Both the position numbers and the translations under genes were made by a program. Below are positions 55,205 to 63,987 of a DNA stretch of 64,000 bases, one piece after another. The notes under the pieces were generated by a model that was given only the letters and a program-made list of their open reading frames with translations, was not told the origin of the DNA and made no database searches. The DNA comes from Microbacterium hydrocarbonoxydans (GTDB lineage: Bacteria; Actinomycetota; Actinomycetes; Actinomycetales; Microbacteriaceae). The first letter of the stretch is position 1; each line of letters begins with the position of its first letter. The stretch covers positions 1,302,001 to 1,366,000 of the forward strand of contig NZ_FNSQ01000005.1 of the NCBI RefSeq assembly GCF_900105205.1. The letters are read 5' to 3'.

Positions 55205-56818
55205 TCACGCGTCGGAGTCGCGCTGCGCGCGCACCATCTCGACGACCTCTTCGTACTTCGGAGAGTTCATGAAGTTGTCGACGGACACGTGGATCGAGTT
55301 CGGCGACTGCGCCTGGGCGCGATCGGTCAGCTGCTGCTGCGTGATCACGAGGTCGGCGCTGCCGTCGAGGTTCGCGATGGCCTGGTTCGTGACGGTGACG
55401 CCCTCGACCCCTGCCTTCTTGAACTTGTTGCGCAGCACGCTCGCGCCCATCGCCGAGGAGCCCATCCCGGCGTCGCACGCGAACACGACGTTCGAGATGC
55501 GGCGGTCGGTGGCGACTGCGGTCGTTGCGGCTGCGCCGGAGGAGGCGCGGAGAGCATCCATCGCTGCCGAGGACTTGCCCTTGTTCGCCTCGGTCTGCGC
55601 GATCGCGTCGCCGAAGCTGTCGCCCTCGGCCTCCAGGTCGCGCTTGCGCGATGCCCGCAGGATGACACCGGTGATGAGGAACGTCACGACGGCGGCGATG
55701 ATGACCGACAGGTACACGACCAGCAGGTTCGGCACGCCGGGGCCGATGGCTGCCGCGGTGACGGCGATGATGCTTCCCGGCGCTGCGGGGAATGCCAGTC
55801 CGCCGCCGAGCAGCATGTTCGTGGTGACGCCGGCGGCTCCACCCGCGATCAGGGCGAGGATGGTGGTCGGCTTGCTGAGCGCGTACGGGAAGTAGATCTC
55901 GTGGATGCCACCGAAGAACTGGATGATCGCGGCTCCCGGTGCGGATGCCTTGGCAGCACCGACACCGAAGAAGGTGAAGGCGAGCAGAAGACCGAGACCG
56001 GGGCCGGGGTTCGCCTCGATGAGGAACAGGATCGACTTGCCGGTCTCTGTCGCCTGCTCGATGCCGAGAGGGGTGAAGACGCCGTGGTTGATGGCGTTGT
56101 TGAGGAACAGCACCTTCGCGGGCTCGACGATGATCGACACGAGGGGGAGCAGGTTGAGCGCGACCAGCCAGTCGACGGCACCGCCGAGGACAGCGCTGAT
56201 GCCGAGCATCACGGGTCCGAACGCGAAGAATCCGAAGATCGCCAGCAGCATTCCCAGGATGCCGGCAGAGAAGTTGTTGACCAGCATCTCGAATCCGGGG
56301 CGGATCTTGCCGTCCCACAGCCTGTCCATCTGCTTGGTGATGTAGGCCGCGAGCGGGCCCATGATCATCGCACCGAGGAACATCGGGATGTTCGTGCCGA
56401 CGATGACACCCATCGTCGCGATCGTCGCGACGACACCGCCTCGCTCGCCGTAGACCATGCGCCCAGCGGTGTTGGCGATGAGGAGCGGGAGCAGGTAGGT
56501 GACCATCGGTCCCACCAGTCCGACGTAGGCGAAGATGTTGCCCCCGTCGCCTTCGGCGAGGCCCGTCATGGCTCCCTGCCATCCGACGATCGCGGAGTCG
56601 CCACCGCCGCCGATGAGCTCGGCCACCGGGTACCAGTGCCACTTGAACGGACTGTCCTCACCGAAGAACCCTGCGGGGATGAAGAGCATGGTGATGAATC
56701 CCCACGCGATGAACGCGGCGATGTTGGGCATGATCATGCCCGAGAGGAACGTGCCGAAGCGCTGCACGCCCGTTCGGAGGCCGCCTGACTTCGTGGCGGC
56801 CGGTGACGTCGTCGTCAT
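55205..56818 (-). CDS. mtlA: PTS mannitol transporter subunit IICB
   Basis: A membrane permease with a fused IIB domain, 537 residues from the ATG at 56818. RFGTFLSGMIMPNIAAFIAW starts the IIC domain. GGIHEIYFPYALSKPTTILA contains the conserved G-G-I-H-E sugar-site motif. A linker rich in Ala and charged residues (about 380-430) leads to IIB: NVVFACDAGMGSSAMGASVL with the phosphorylated Cys. No IIA is fused. It overlaps the ptsI stop by ATGA and is followed by a hairpin and mtlF. Confidence 0.94.
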   Translation of the reverse strand: MTTTSPAATKSGGLRTGVQRFGTFLSGMIMPNIAAFIAWGFITMLFIPAGFFGEDSPFKWHWYPVAELIGGGGDSAIVGWQGAMTGLAEGDGGNIFAYVGLVGPMVTYLLPLLIANTAGRMVYGERGGVVATIATMGVIVGTNIPMFLGAMIMGPLAAYITKQMDRLWDGKIRPGFEMLVNNFSAGILGMLLAIFGFFAFGPVMLGISAVLGGAVDWLVALNLLPLVSIIVEPAKVLFLNNAINHGVFTPLGIEQATETGKSILFLIEANPGPGLGLLLAFTFFGVGAAKASAPGAAIIQFFGGIHEIYFPYALSKPTTILALIAGGAAGVTTNMLLGGGLAFPAAPGSIIAVTAAAIGPGVPNLLVVYLSVIIAAVVTFLITGVILRASRKRDLEAEGDSFGDAIAQTEANKGKSSAAMDALRASSGAAATTAVATDRRISNVVFACDAGMGSSAMGASVLRNKFKKAGVEGVTVTNQAIANLDGSADLVITQQQLTDRAQAQSPNSIHVSVDNFMNSPKYEEVVEMVRAQRDSDA

Positions 56819-58500
56819 GATGTCGTCTCTTTCTGGTGAGGGGGAAGGGGTGCCGCGGCATCGGCCACGGCGAGTCGGGCTCCGGCGGCGTCGTCCGCCG
56901 ACAGGGCCCGTTCGGCGAGGGTGCGAGCCTCGTCGAGAGTGTGCTGTGCGAGGGTGTGGCGCACATCCGCCAGTGCGGAGGGCGCCATCGAGAGGCTCGT
57001 CGCGCCGAGACCGACGAGGACCACGGCGAGCATCGGATCTGCGGCGGCCTCGCCGCAGATGCCGACGGGCTTGCCCAGGCGTGCGCCGGCCGCGCCGACC
57101 TCGCGCACGAGTCGGAGCACTGCGGGGTGCCACGGGTCCTGGAATCCCGCGACGGAACCCAGCATGCGATCGGCGGCCATCGTGTACTGCGTGAGGTCGT
57201 TCGTGCCGATCGATGCGAAGTCCGCATGCGCGAGGATCCGGTCGGCGAGCAGGGCGCTGGCCGGAATCTCGACCATGACGCCGGCGGTCTTGAGGCCGTA
57301 CTCCCGCGCGAGCGATGTGAAGTACTGCGTCTCCTCGACGGTTGCGACCATGGGCGCCATGACCCACAGGTCGGAGTCGGTGGCGGCATCCGCCTCGGCC
57401 AGCGCGGTCAGCTGCTCGCGCAGGATGTCCTCGCTCGCCCGCAGTGCGCGCAGCCCCCGAAGCCCGAGTGCGGGGTTCTCCTCGTGGGCGTCGTTGAGGA
57501 AGGCCAGAGGTTTGTCGGCGCCGGCGTCCAGCATCCGCACGACGACCTTCTTGCCGGGGAAGGCGGCGAGGAGCTCCTGATAGGACTCGCGCTGCTGCTG
57601 CACGGTCGGCGCCTGGGCCGACGAGAGGAACAGGAACTCCGTGCGGAACAGCCCGACGCCCTCGGCCCCACGCTCGACGGCATCCGATGCGTCTGCGGGC
57701 TTCCCCAGGTTCGCCAGCAGCGGGATCAGCGTGCCGTCGGCGAGGGCGCCGGGAGTGAGTGGTGCGGAATCCGCGGAGCGACGGGCGGCGGCGCGCTGTT
57801 CGGCGCGCTGCTTCTCGTCATCCGTCGGATCCAGGGTGACGATGCCGGCAGCGGCGTCTACGATCACGGGCTGGCCGGTGACGAGCTCCGAGGCGGCCGC
57901 GGCGCCGACGATCGCGACGATGCCCTTCTCGCGGGCGAGGATCGCCGTGTGCGAGGTCGGCCCGCCGTCGAAGGTGACCAGCGCGAGCACCTGGTCGAGG
58001 TTCAGCAGCGCGGTGTCGGCCGGAGCCAGATCGCGGGCGACGAGCACGAACGGATGCCCCGGATCCGGCACTCCCGGCGCATCCACGCCGCGGAGACGGG
58101 CGAGCACGCGCTGGGCGATGTCGTCGAGGTCGGCTGCGCGCTCGCCGAGGTACCCGCCGACCGCTTCGAGGGTCGCGCGGAAGCCGGCGAACGCGTCGTG
58201 CACCGCCCACTCGGCGGTGGCTCCGTCGTCGATGCGCGCATCGACCTCGTCCTGCAGCGTCGGATCCTCGGCGATCATCGCCTGCGCCTCGAGCACCTCC
58301 TGGGCCGAGCCGCCGGCAGTCTCGCCGCGCGCCGTGAGCTCCTGTGCGACGGCAGCGACCGCATCGCGGACTCTTGCGCGCTCGGCATCAGCCCCCTGCG
58401 TGCTCGGCGTGCTGTCCGGAGCCGGCAGTGCCTCGGTCATCCGCACGACGATGCCCTGGGCGACGCCGAGGCCGATGCCGACTCCGCGCAGCTCGCTCAT
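56815..58500 (-). CDS. ptsI: PTS enzyme I (phosphoenolpyruvate-protein phosphotransferase)
   Basis: Begins the PTS phosphorelay by taking phosphate from PEP; 561 residues. TFDGGPTSHTAILAREKGIV carries the active His184. EGVGLFRTEFLFLSSAQAPT and MVEIPASALLADRILAHADF are PEP-binding motifs. GTNDLTQYTMAADRMLG and PVGICGEAAADPML carry the catalytic region, although the loop Cys is present as ICGEAA. It sits inside the mannitol operon between ptsH and mtlA, overlapping mtlA by 4 bp. Confidence 0.94.
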   Translation of the reverse strand: MSELRGVGIGLGVAQGIVVRMTEALPAPDSTPSTQGADAERARVRDAVAAVAQELTARGETAGGSAQEVLEAQAMIAEDPTLQDEVDARIDDGATAEWAVHDAFAGFRATLEAVGGYLGERAADLDDIAQRVLARLRGVDAPGVPDPGHPFVLVARDLAPADTALLNLDQVLALVTFDGGPTSHTAILAREKGIVAIVGAAAASELVTGQPVIVDAAAGIVTLDPTDDEKQRAEQRAAARRSADSAPLTPGALADGTLIPLLANLGKPADASDAVERGAEGVGLFRTEFLFLSSAQAPTVQQQRESYQELLAAFPGKKVVVRMLDAGADKPLAFLNDAHEENPALGLRGLRALRASEDILREQLTALAEADAATDSDLWVMAPMVATVEETQYFTSLAREYGLKTAGVMVEIPASALLADRILAHADFASIGTNDLTQYTMAADRMLGSVAGFQDPWHPAVLRLVREVGAAGARLGKPVGICGEAAADPMLAVVLVGLGATSLSMAPSALADVRHTLAQHTLDEARTLAERALSADDAAGARLAVADAAAPLPPHQKETTS

Positions 58501-58502
58501 GC

Positions 58503-58778
58503 TCAGGCGTCCTGGTCGTGATCGGTGGTGAGGAGCTCGGTGAGGGTGTCGAGGACGCCCTCGGCGCCGTCACCGTCCGCGGTGAGCGTGACGTAGTCGC
58601 CGTGCTCGATCGCGAGCGCGATCACGCCGAGGATGCTGGCCGCGTTGACCGCCTTGCCCGAGTCCTTCGCGATCGTGACGGAGATGCCGGAATCCTTCGC
58701 CGCCTGTGCGAACAGCTTCGCGGGGCGCGCGTGGAGTCCGTGCGACGAGCCGATCCGGACGGTGCGGGAGACGGTCAT
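58503..58778 (-). CDS. ptsH: PTS phosphocarrier protein HPr
   Basis: A 91-residue phosphocarrier between enzyme I and sugar-specific enzymes. SSHGLHARPAKLF holds the phosphorylated His16. VNAASILGVIALAIEHGDYV holds the equivalent of regulatory Ser46 (Ser48 here). The ATG at 58778 overlaps the stop of the preceding IIB gene (ATGA), and it ends 2 bp before ptsI. The longer upstream frame overlaps the IIB gene in another frame and is rejected. Confidence 0.94.
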   Translation of the reverse strand: MTVSRTVRIGSSHGLHARPAKLFAQAAKDSGISVTIAKDSGKAVNAASILGVIALAIEHGDYVTLTADGDGAEGVLDTLTELLTTDHDQDA

Positions 58779-59092
58779 GATGTTCCTTTCGGGAGGGTCC
58801 CCGCCTCGGCGAGGATCGAGCGGGCCAGCGCCAGCGTGCGCGTGCCGTCGCGGTCTGCGAAGACGTCGTCGGGGAGCACCGCCACCGGGGCGGGTGCCGC
58901 CTGGCGGATCGCCTCGAGACGGTCGGCGAGGTGAGGTCCGACGAGGATCAGATCGTGATCGCCGCCCGCGACGGAATGCTCCATCCCTGCGGCGGCATCC
59001 CACTCGAGGCCGGCCTCGGAGGCCGCCCTGCGCAGTCGCTGTGCGACGAACGTGCTCGACGCACCGGCGCCGCACACCACGAGGATCTTCAT
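58775..59092 (-). CDS. Stand-alone PTS IIB-like protein (lactose/cellobiose-type fold)
   Basis: A 105-residue protein heading the mannitol PTS operon. MKILVVCGAGASSTFVAQRL has the P-loop with the phosphorylatable Cys7 of IIB-Lac/Cel-type domains. HDLILVGPHLADRLEAIRQA matches the later part of the fold. No matching IIC or IIA is encoded in the window, and MtlA already has its own IIB. It may serve an unlinked permease or a regulatory role. Expression is tied to HPr by an ATGA overlap. Confidence 0.82.
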   Translation of the reverse strand: MKILVVCGAGASSTFVAQRLRRAASEAGLEWDAAAGMEHSVAGGDHDLILVGPHLADRLEAIRQAAPAPVAVLPDDVFADRDGTRTLALARSILAEAGTLPKGTS

Positions 59093-59116
59093 CGATGCTC
59101 ACCTTTCCTGAGAACA

Positions 59117-59171
59117 GTCTGAAAACAGACGGGGTGGTGCCGCCAACAGGTTCCTTTCCGCCCCTGCGGAA
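59117..59171. promoter_or_regulatory. Inverted repeats in the divergent mtl control region
   Basis: Two palindromes lie between the divergent IIB/ptsH/ptsI/mtlAFD operon and the PRD regulator gene: GTCTGAAAACAGAC (59117-59130) and TTCCGCCCCTGCGGAA (59156-59171). Either could be the operator for the regulator. Promoter hexamers are not clear. Confidence 0.45.
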
Positions 59172-59259
59172 CATCGGTTTCGGAGCGGCGCCACCGGAGT
59201 ACTGACATCATGGAAGTCACGTCAGGACAGTGCAGTCGGCACGGAGCAGGGGGAGGATC

Positions 59260-61182
59260 ATGTCGCGTCAGCGCCAGGACCAGCTCCTCTCGACCCTGCT
59301 CCGTCAGGGCGACTGGGCGACGGCTGCCAGCCTCGCCGATCAGCTCGGGGTCACTCCCCGCAGCATCCGCTCGTATGTCGCAGCGCTGAACTCGCGCACG
59401 CCAGGGTCGGATGCCGTCGAGTCGGGGCCCGCCGGGTACCGCGCCGGGTCAGGGGCGCGCGACGCGCTGCGCACCAGGCAGAGCGGGGAATCGGCCCCGC
59501 GCGATCGGCTGCACACGCTCGTGCGCACCCTGCTCGACGTGCCGGAGGGGGTCGACGTCTTCGAGTCGGCCGACAGGCTGCACGTGAGCGAGGCGACCCT
59601 CGAGGCCGACCTGGCGCGCGTGCGAGGACTCCTCGGCGGCACGGACCTCACGCTGGAGCGGGACCGGGAGATCGTGCGTCTGCGCGGCGACGAGGCGGCG
59701 CAGCGCCGTCTGCTCAGCCGCCTGGCCCATGACGAGATGGATGCGGCATCGTTCCATCCCGAGACGTTTCGCCGAGCTCTGTCGGGGAGCGCCGTCACCG
59801 CGCATGCGGTCGCACCGTTCAAGTCGGAACTCGTGCGGGAGTTGGGCGAGCTGGGCTACTACGTCAACGAGCTCGCGATCGCCGACGTCCTGCTGCACAT
59901 CGCCATCGCGGCCGACAGGGTCGCCGCGGGGCACGCTCTCGAGGATGCGCCGCCCGGGGCGCGCGAGGAGATCCCGCGCGTCGGCGCGGTGATCGCCCGA
60001 CTCGCCCAGTCGCACTTCTCGGTGGCGCTCGGCGACGGAGACAGCGGGCACCTCGCCTCCCTGGTGCTCACACGCATCGTGGCGCCGGGCGTTGACGCGG
60101 CGGGCGACGTCGCTCGCAGCGGCGTCGATCCCGCGGTGGAATCGGCCGTCCGCGCCGAGATCACCAGGGCGGCCGAGGACTTCCAGGTCGATCTCGTCGA
60201 CGAGCCGTTCGTGCTCCGCCTCGCCCTGCACGTGCAGAATCTGCTGCGCCGCGCCCAGGAGCGCGCGCTGACCCGCAATCCGCTGACGCGGTCGCTGAAG
60301 ACGACGTACCCGATGATCTTCGAGGTCGCCGTCTCGATCGCCAGCGGTCTGCACGACCGTCTGGGCACTCCCATCCACGATGACGAGATCGCCTACATCG
60401 CCATGCACGTCGGCGGGCGTCTCGAACGCAGCCGCAAGGCCGAGTCGATCCTCACGGCGACCATCGTGTGCCCCGGGTACTACGAGCTCCACGAACTGCT
60501 CCGCTCCAGCGTGGACCGGTCGCTGGGGTCGGCGATCGAGGTCACGAGCGTCGTCACCAACGTCGACCCGGAGTGGACCTCCTTCGACACCGATCTGGTG
60601 CTCAGCACGATCGAGCCGGGCGCGACCGGAGACCGGTTCGTTCGGATCCAGCCGTTCCTCACGGACGCCGACGTCGACCGCATCCAGCAGGCCGCAGCCC
60701 GCGTCCGCCGCGGACGACGCCTGATGCGCCTCCGTGCCGAGCTCGCGCGGTACTTCGTCGCCGACGCCTTCGTCTATCCGCTCCCGGACGAGGGGGAGGA
60801 GGCGATCATCCGGCGGCTCGGCGGTCTGCTCGTCGATGCAGGGCTGATCGGGGACGACTACGTGGAGAACACCATCGTGCGCGAGCGGATGTCGTCCACA
60901 GCCTTCACGGATGCGCTCGCCGTGCCCCACGCGCTGCAGATGACCGCGACGAGGACTGCGATCGCGGTCGGCGTCGCCGACGGATCAGCCGCCTGGGGCG
61001 AGGGAAGGGTGCAGGTGGTCGCCCTCGCCGCATTCAGCGAGAGCGACCGTGCCGCGTTCCAAACCGTGTTCGAACAGCTCGTCGAGGTCTTCAGCGAGCG
61101 CGACAGCGTGCAGCGTATCGTGCGTCGGGGCACCAGCTTCGAGGCGTTCCTCGACGAGCTCGTCGCCGTCATCGACGGCTGA
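59260..61182 (+). CDS. mtlR: PRD-domain transcriptional regulator, MtlR-like
   Basis: A 640-residue regulator controlled by PTS phosphorylation. The N-terminal HTH (SLADQLGVTPRSIRSYVAAL) is followed by a second HTH-like segment (SADRLHVSEATLEADLARVR). PRD1 has YYVNELAIADVLLHIAIAAD; PRD2 has IHDDEIAYIAMHVGGRLERS with a phosphorylatable His. Next come an EIIB-like part with Cys (TIVCPGYYELHELLRSS) and a C-terminal EIIA-like domain with His in TDALAVPHALQ. The ATG at 59260 follows GGGAGGA. It diverges from the mannitol operon and likely activates it. The gene name is by context and domain order. Confidence 0.87.
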   Translation: MSRQRQDQLLSTLLRQGDWATAASLADQLGVTPRSIRSYVAALNSRTPGSDAVESGPAGYRAGSGARDALRTRQSGESAPRDRLHTLVRTLLDVPEGVDVFESADRLHVSEATLEADLARVRGLLGGTDLTLERDREIVRLRGDEAAQRRLLSRLAHDEMDAASFHPETFRRALSGSAVTAHAVAPFKSELVRELGELGYYVNELAIADVLLHIAIAADRVAAGHALEDAPPGAREEIPRVGAVIARLAQSHFSVALGDGDSGHLASLVLTRIVAPGVDAAGDVARSGVDPAVESAVRAEITRAAEDFQVDLVDEPFVLRLALHVQNLLRRAQERALTRNPLTRSLKTTYPMIFEVAVSIASGLHDRLGTPIHDDEIAYIAMHVGGRLERSRKAESILTATIVCPGYYELHELLRSSVDRSLGSAIEVTSVVTNVDPEWTSFDTDLVLSTIEPGATGDRFVRIQPFLTDADVDRIQQAAARVRRGRRLMRLRAELARYFVADAFVYPLPDEGEEAIIRRLGGLLVDAGLIGDDYVENTIVRERMSSTAFTDALAVPHALQMTATRTAIAVGVADGSAAWGEGRVQVVALAAFSESDRAAFQTVFEQLVEVFSERDSVQRIVRRGTSFEAFLDELVAVIDG

Positions 61183-61215
61183 GACCTGTTTCGGAGCCGG
61201 GAGTTCGCGAGCCTC

Positions 61216-61479
61216 TCAGCCGCGCGGAGCCAGCACGTCGGCCAGCGTGTCGAGCAGCGACTCGGCGTCGACCGACTCCCGCGTCTCGAGCACCACGGCG
61301 TCGCCGGGGGCGAGGGCGAGGTCCATCAGCGCGAGGACGCTGCTGAGGTCCACGACCGCCCCCGACGACGTGCGCAAGGTCACGGGATGGGGGTGCGCCT
61401 GCACGAGCCGCACGAGTTCTGCGACCGGTCGGGCGTGTACACCGTTATGCGCGGTGATGACGACCTGTCTCCTCGGCAT
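61216..61479 (-). CDS. HPr-like phosphocarrier protein (second copy)
   Basis: An 87-residue HPr paralogue. AHNGVHARPVAELVRL keeps the phosphorylatable His15 and the Arg and Pro next to it, but the helix after it is unlike canonical HPr. The Ser46 region reads VVDLSSVLALMDLALAPGDA. It begins 7 bp after the phosphosugar mutase gene, making it the third gene of a PNP-mutase-HPr operon. It converges on mtlR. It may be a regulatory HPr or a second carrier; enzyme I is nearby. Confidence 0.82.
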   Translation of the reverse strand: MPRRQVVITAHNGVHARPVAELVRLVQAHPHPVTLRTSSGAVVDLSSVLALMDLALAPGDAVVLETRESVDAESLLDTLADVLAPRG

Positions 61480-61486
61480 CCGGCAC

Positions 61487-63157
61487 CTAGGAGCGCTCGT
61501 CGAGCAGCGAGCGGATCGCCGCCTCGAGCTCGCCGACGATCTCGCCGGCTCTCTCAGCGGACTCGGCCTTGGCGTCGATGTACACCTTGAGCTTCGGCTC
61601 CGTGCCGCTCGGACGCACGATGATGCGGGAGCCGTCCGTCAGCCGGTAGCGCAGGACGTCGCCGGAGGGCTGTCCTTCGCCCGCCTGCAGCAGGTCCTCA
61701 GCCGAGGCGATGGCATGCCCGCCGAACTGCGTCGGAGGGAGGGTGCGCAGCGACAGCATCACTCTGCCGATCACCGAGAGGTCGTCGACGCGCACCGACA
61801 CCTGGCCGCTCGCGAAGTGGCCGTAGGTGTCGCCCAGCTCGGCGAGCAGGCCCGTCAGCGACGAACCGCGATCGTGGGCCTCCGCCGCGAGACCCAAGAT
61901 CGCGACGGCGGCGGAGATGCCGTCCTTGTCGCGCACCGTCTCGGGGTTCACGAGGTAACCGAGCGCCTCCTCGAATCCGAACACGATGCCGGGTGCGCGG
62001 GAGATCCACTTGAAGCCGGTGAGCGTCTCGTGGAAGTCGAGTCCGTGATGTGCGGCCACGGCGCCGAGGCCGGGGGAGGACACCAGCGAGCAGGCCAGCG
62101 ACGCCCCCGGGGTGCCGGCGGCTGCACGCGCTGCGCGAGCTCCGAGCAGCAGCCCGACCTCGTTTCCGGTGAGACGACGCCAGCCGCTCTCCGCCGACGC
62201 ATCGGGAACAGCCACGGCGAGACGATCGGCATCCGGGTCGTTCGCGAGGATGAAGTCCGCCTGCACACGGCGCGCGCGGGCGAACGCCAGGTCCATCGCC
62301 CCCGGCTCCTCAGGGTTGGGGAACGACACGGTGCGGAAGGTGGCGTCGGGCTGAAGCTGCTCGCCGACGACCATCGGCTGCGGATACCCCGCCGCTGCGA
62401 CCACCTTCGAGACGGTCTCCCAGCCCACGCCGTGCATGGCCGTGTAGACCCAGCGGAGGTCGGAGGCGCCGGCGGGCGCCGGTGCGACGTCGGCGGTGGC
62501 CGCGATGTAGGCCTCGACGACCTCCTCGCCCGCGGTCTCGTACTGCGTGGAGCGGGGGAGCGCAGACACGTCGCCGGCGTCGGCGACCTGCTGGATGTGC
62601 GCCGCGATCTCGGCATCCGCAGGAGCCACGATCTGAGAGCCCTGGTGGGCCCCTCCGAGGTAGACCTTGTAGCCGTTGTCGTTCGGGGGGTTGTGTGACG
62701 CGGTCACCATCACGCCGGCGTCCGCGCCGAGGTGGCGCACCGCGAACGCGAGCACTGGAGTGGGCAGCAGCCGTGGCAGCAGGATCGCTCGCAGACCGGC
62801 ACCCGCGAACAGCTCGGCCGAGTCGGCGGCGAAGACCCGGGAGTTGCGGCGTCCGTCGTATCCGATCACGACGGTGGGCGTGGACCCCTGCGCGCGTTCG
62901 CGCAGGTACGCCGCGAAGCCGGCTGCCGCCTGGGCCACGAGGACGCGGTTCATGCGGTTGCTCCCCGCACCCAGCGCTCCGCGCAGACCCGCGGTGCCGA
63001 AGGCGAGCCTGGTGTGGAAACGGTCGTCGAGGTCGGCGGATGCCGCCTCATCGCCGCCTGCCGCGCGAGTGATCACCGCGGCGAGCTCGTCACGGGTCTC
63101 GTGATCGGGATCCTGCCGCATCCAGGCCCGCGCCTGGGCGAGGCGCTCGTCGTTCAC
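61487..63157 (-). CDS. pmmB: Phosphosugar mutase, phosphomannomutase/phosphoglucomutase family (possible phosphopentomutase)
   Basis: Alpha-D-phosphohexomutase superfamily enzyme of 556 residues. LAFGTAGLRGALGAGSNRMN at the N-terminus, active Ser in GVMVTASHNPPNDNGYKVY, metal loop LANDPDADRLAVAVP, sugar loop GFEEALGYLVNPE and phosphate loop RIIVRPSGTEPKLKVYIDAK are all intact. The long form resembles mycobacterial PmmB and human PGM2, the latter a phosphopentomutase. The GTG at 63157 overlaps the stop of the PNP gene (GTGA), which favours ribose-1-phosphate as substrate, but sequence alone cannot decide. Confidence 0.85.
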   Translation of the reverse strand: MNDERLAQARAWMRQDPDHETRDELAAVITRAAGGDEAASADLDDRFHTRLAFGTAGLRGALGAGSNRMNRVLVAQAAAGFAAYLRERAQGSTPTVVIGYDGRRNSRVFAADSAELFAGAGLRAILLPRLLPTPVLAFAVRHLGADAGVMVTASHNPPNDNGYKVYLGGAHQGSQIVAPADAEIAAHIQQVADAGDVSALPRSTQYETAGEEVVEAYIAATADVAPAPAGASDLRWVYTAMHGVGWETVSKVVAAAGYPQPMVVGEQLQPDATFRTVSFPNPEEPGAMDLAFARARRVQADFILANDPDADRLAVAVPDASAESGWRRLTGNEVGLLLGARAARAAAGTPGASLACSLVSSPGLGAVAAHHGLDFHETLTGFKWISRAPGIVFGFEEALGYLVNPETVRDKDGISAAVAILGLAAEAHDRGSSLTGLLAELGDTYGHFASGQVSVRVDDLSVIGRVMLSLRTLPPTQFGGHAIASAEDLLQAGEGQPSGDVLRYRLTDGSRIIVRPSGTEPKLKVYIDAKAESAERAGEIVGELEAAIRSLLDERS

Positions 63158-63987
63158 AGCGCCTCGACCACTCGTGCCAGCAGAGCGGAGATCACCGGCT
63201 CGGCCTCTCGACCGGCTTCGATGACCTCGGCGTGGCTGAGCGGGGTCGACTGGATGCCGGCCGCGAGGTTCGTGATGAGCGAGAAGCCGAGGATCTCCAT
63301 GCCGGCCTCGCGCGCGGCGATCGCCTCGAGGGCCGTCGACATGCCGACGATGTGGCCTCCGATGTGCTTCGCCATCTGCACCTCGGCTGGCGTCTCGTAG
63401 TGCGGACCGCGGAACTGCGTGTAGACGCCCTCGTCGAGGCTGGGGTCGACGCCCCGGGCGATGTCGCGCAGGCGCTTCGAGTAGAGGTCGGTGAGGTCGA
63501 TGAAGGTCGCGCCTTCGAGCGGAGAGTCGGCGGTGAGGTTGATGTGGTCGCTGATGAGAACCGGCTGTCCGGGCGTCCAGGTCTCACGGACGCCGCCTGC
63601 GCCGTTGGTGAGCACCATGATCTTGGCGCCCGTCGCCGCGGCGGTGCGGACCGAGTGCACCACGCGGCGCACACCGTGTCCCTCGTAGTAGTGGGTGCGC
63701 GCGCCGATGACGAGGACGTTCTTGCCGTCGGGGGTGCGGATGCTGCGCAGAGTGCCCACGTGCCCCTCGAGAGCGGGCTTCGAGAAGCCGGTCACCTCGG
63801 TGGCGGGAATCGTCGCTGTGGTCTCGCCGATGATGTCGGCGGCCTTGCCCCAGCCGCTGCCGAGGGTGAGGGCGATGTCGTGCTTCTCGACTCCGGTCAG
63901 GCGCGCGATGTCGGCGGCTGCCTCGGCCGCGATCTCGAACGGATTCGCGTTCGGGTCGTCGAGGGGGTTGCTGTGTGTGTCAGACAT
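63154..63987 (-). CDS. punA: Purine-nucleoside phosphorylase (trimeric type)
   Basis: Splits inosine and guanosine with phosphate to base and ribose-1-phosphate; 277 residues from the ATG at 63987. ALTLGSGWGKAADIIGE starts the fold. ARTHYYEGHGVRRVV is the phosphate-binding stretch, LTNGAGGVRETWTPGQPVLI the base/ribose site, and GMSTALEAIAAREAGMEILG the nucleoside-binding end. A GTG at 63996 would add three residues. It is the first gene visible of an operon with the mutase and HPr-like genes; the promoter is probably just beyond the window. In mycobacteria the equivalent gene is called deoD. Confidence 0.93.
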   Translation of the reverse strand: MSDTHSNPLDDPNANPFEIAAEAAADIARLTGVEKHDIALTLGSGWGKAADIIGETTATIPATEVTGFSKPALEGHVGTLRSIRTPDGKNVLVIGARTHYYEGHGVRRVVHSVRTAAATGAKIMVLTNGAGGVRETWTPGQPVLISDHINLTADSPLEGATFIDLTDLYSKRLRDIARGVDPSLDEGVYTQFRGPHYETPAEVQMAKHIGGHIVGMSTALEAIAAREAGMEILGFSLITNLAAGIQSTPLSHAEVIEAGREAEPVISALLARVVEAL

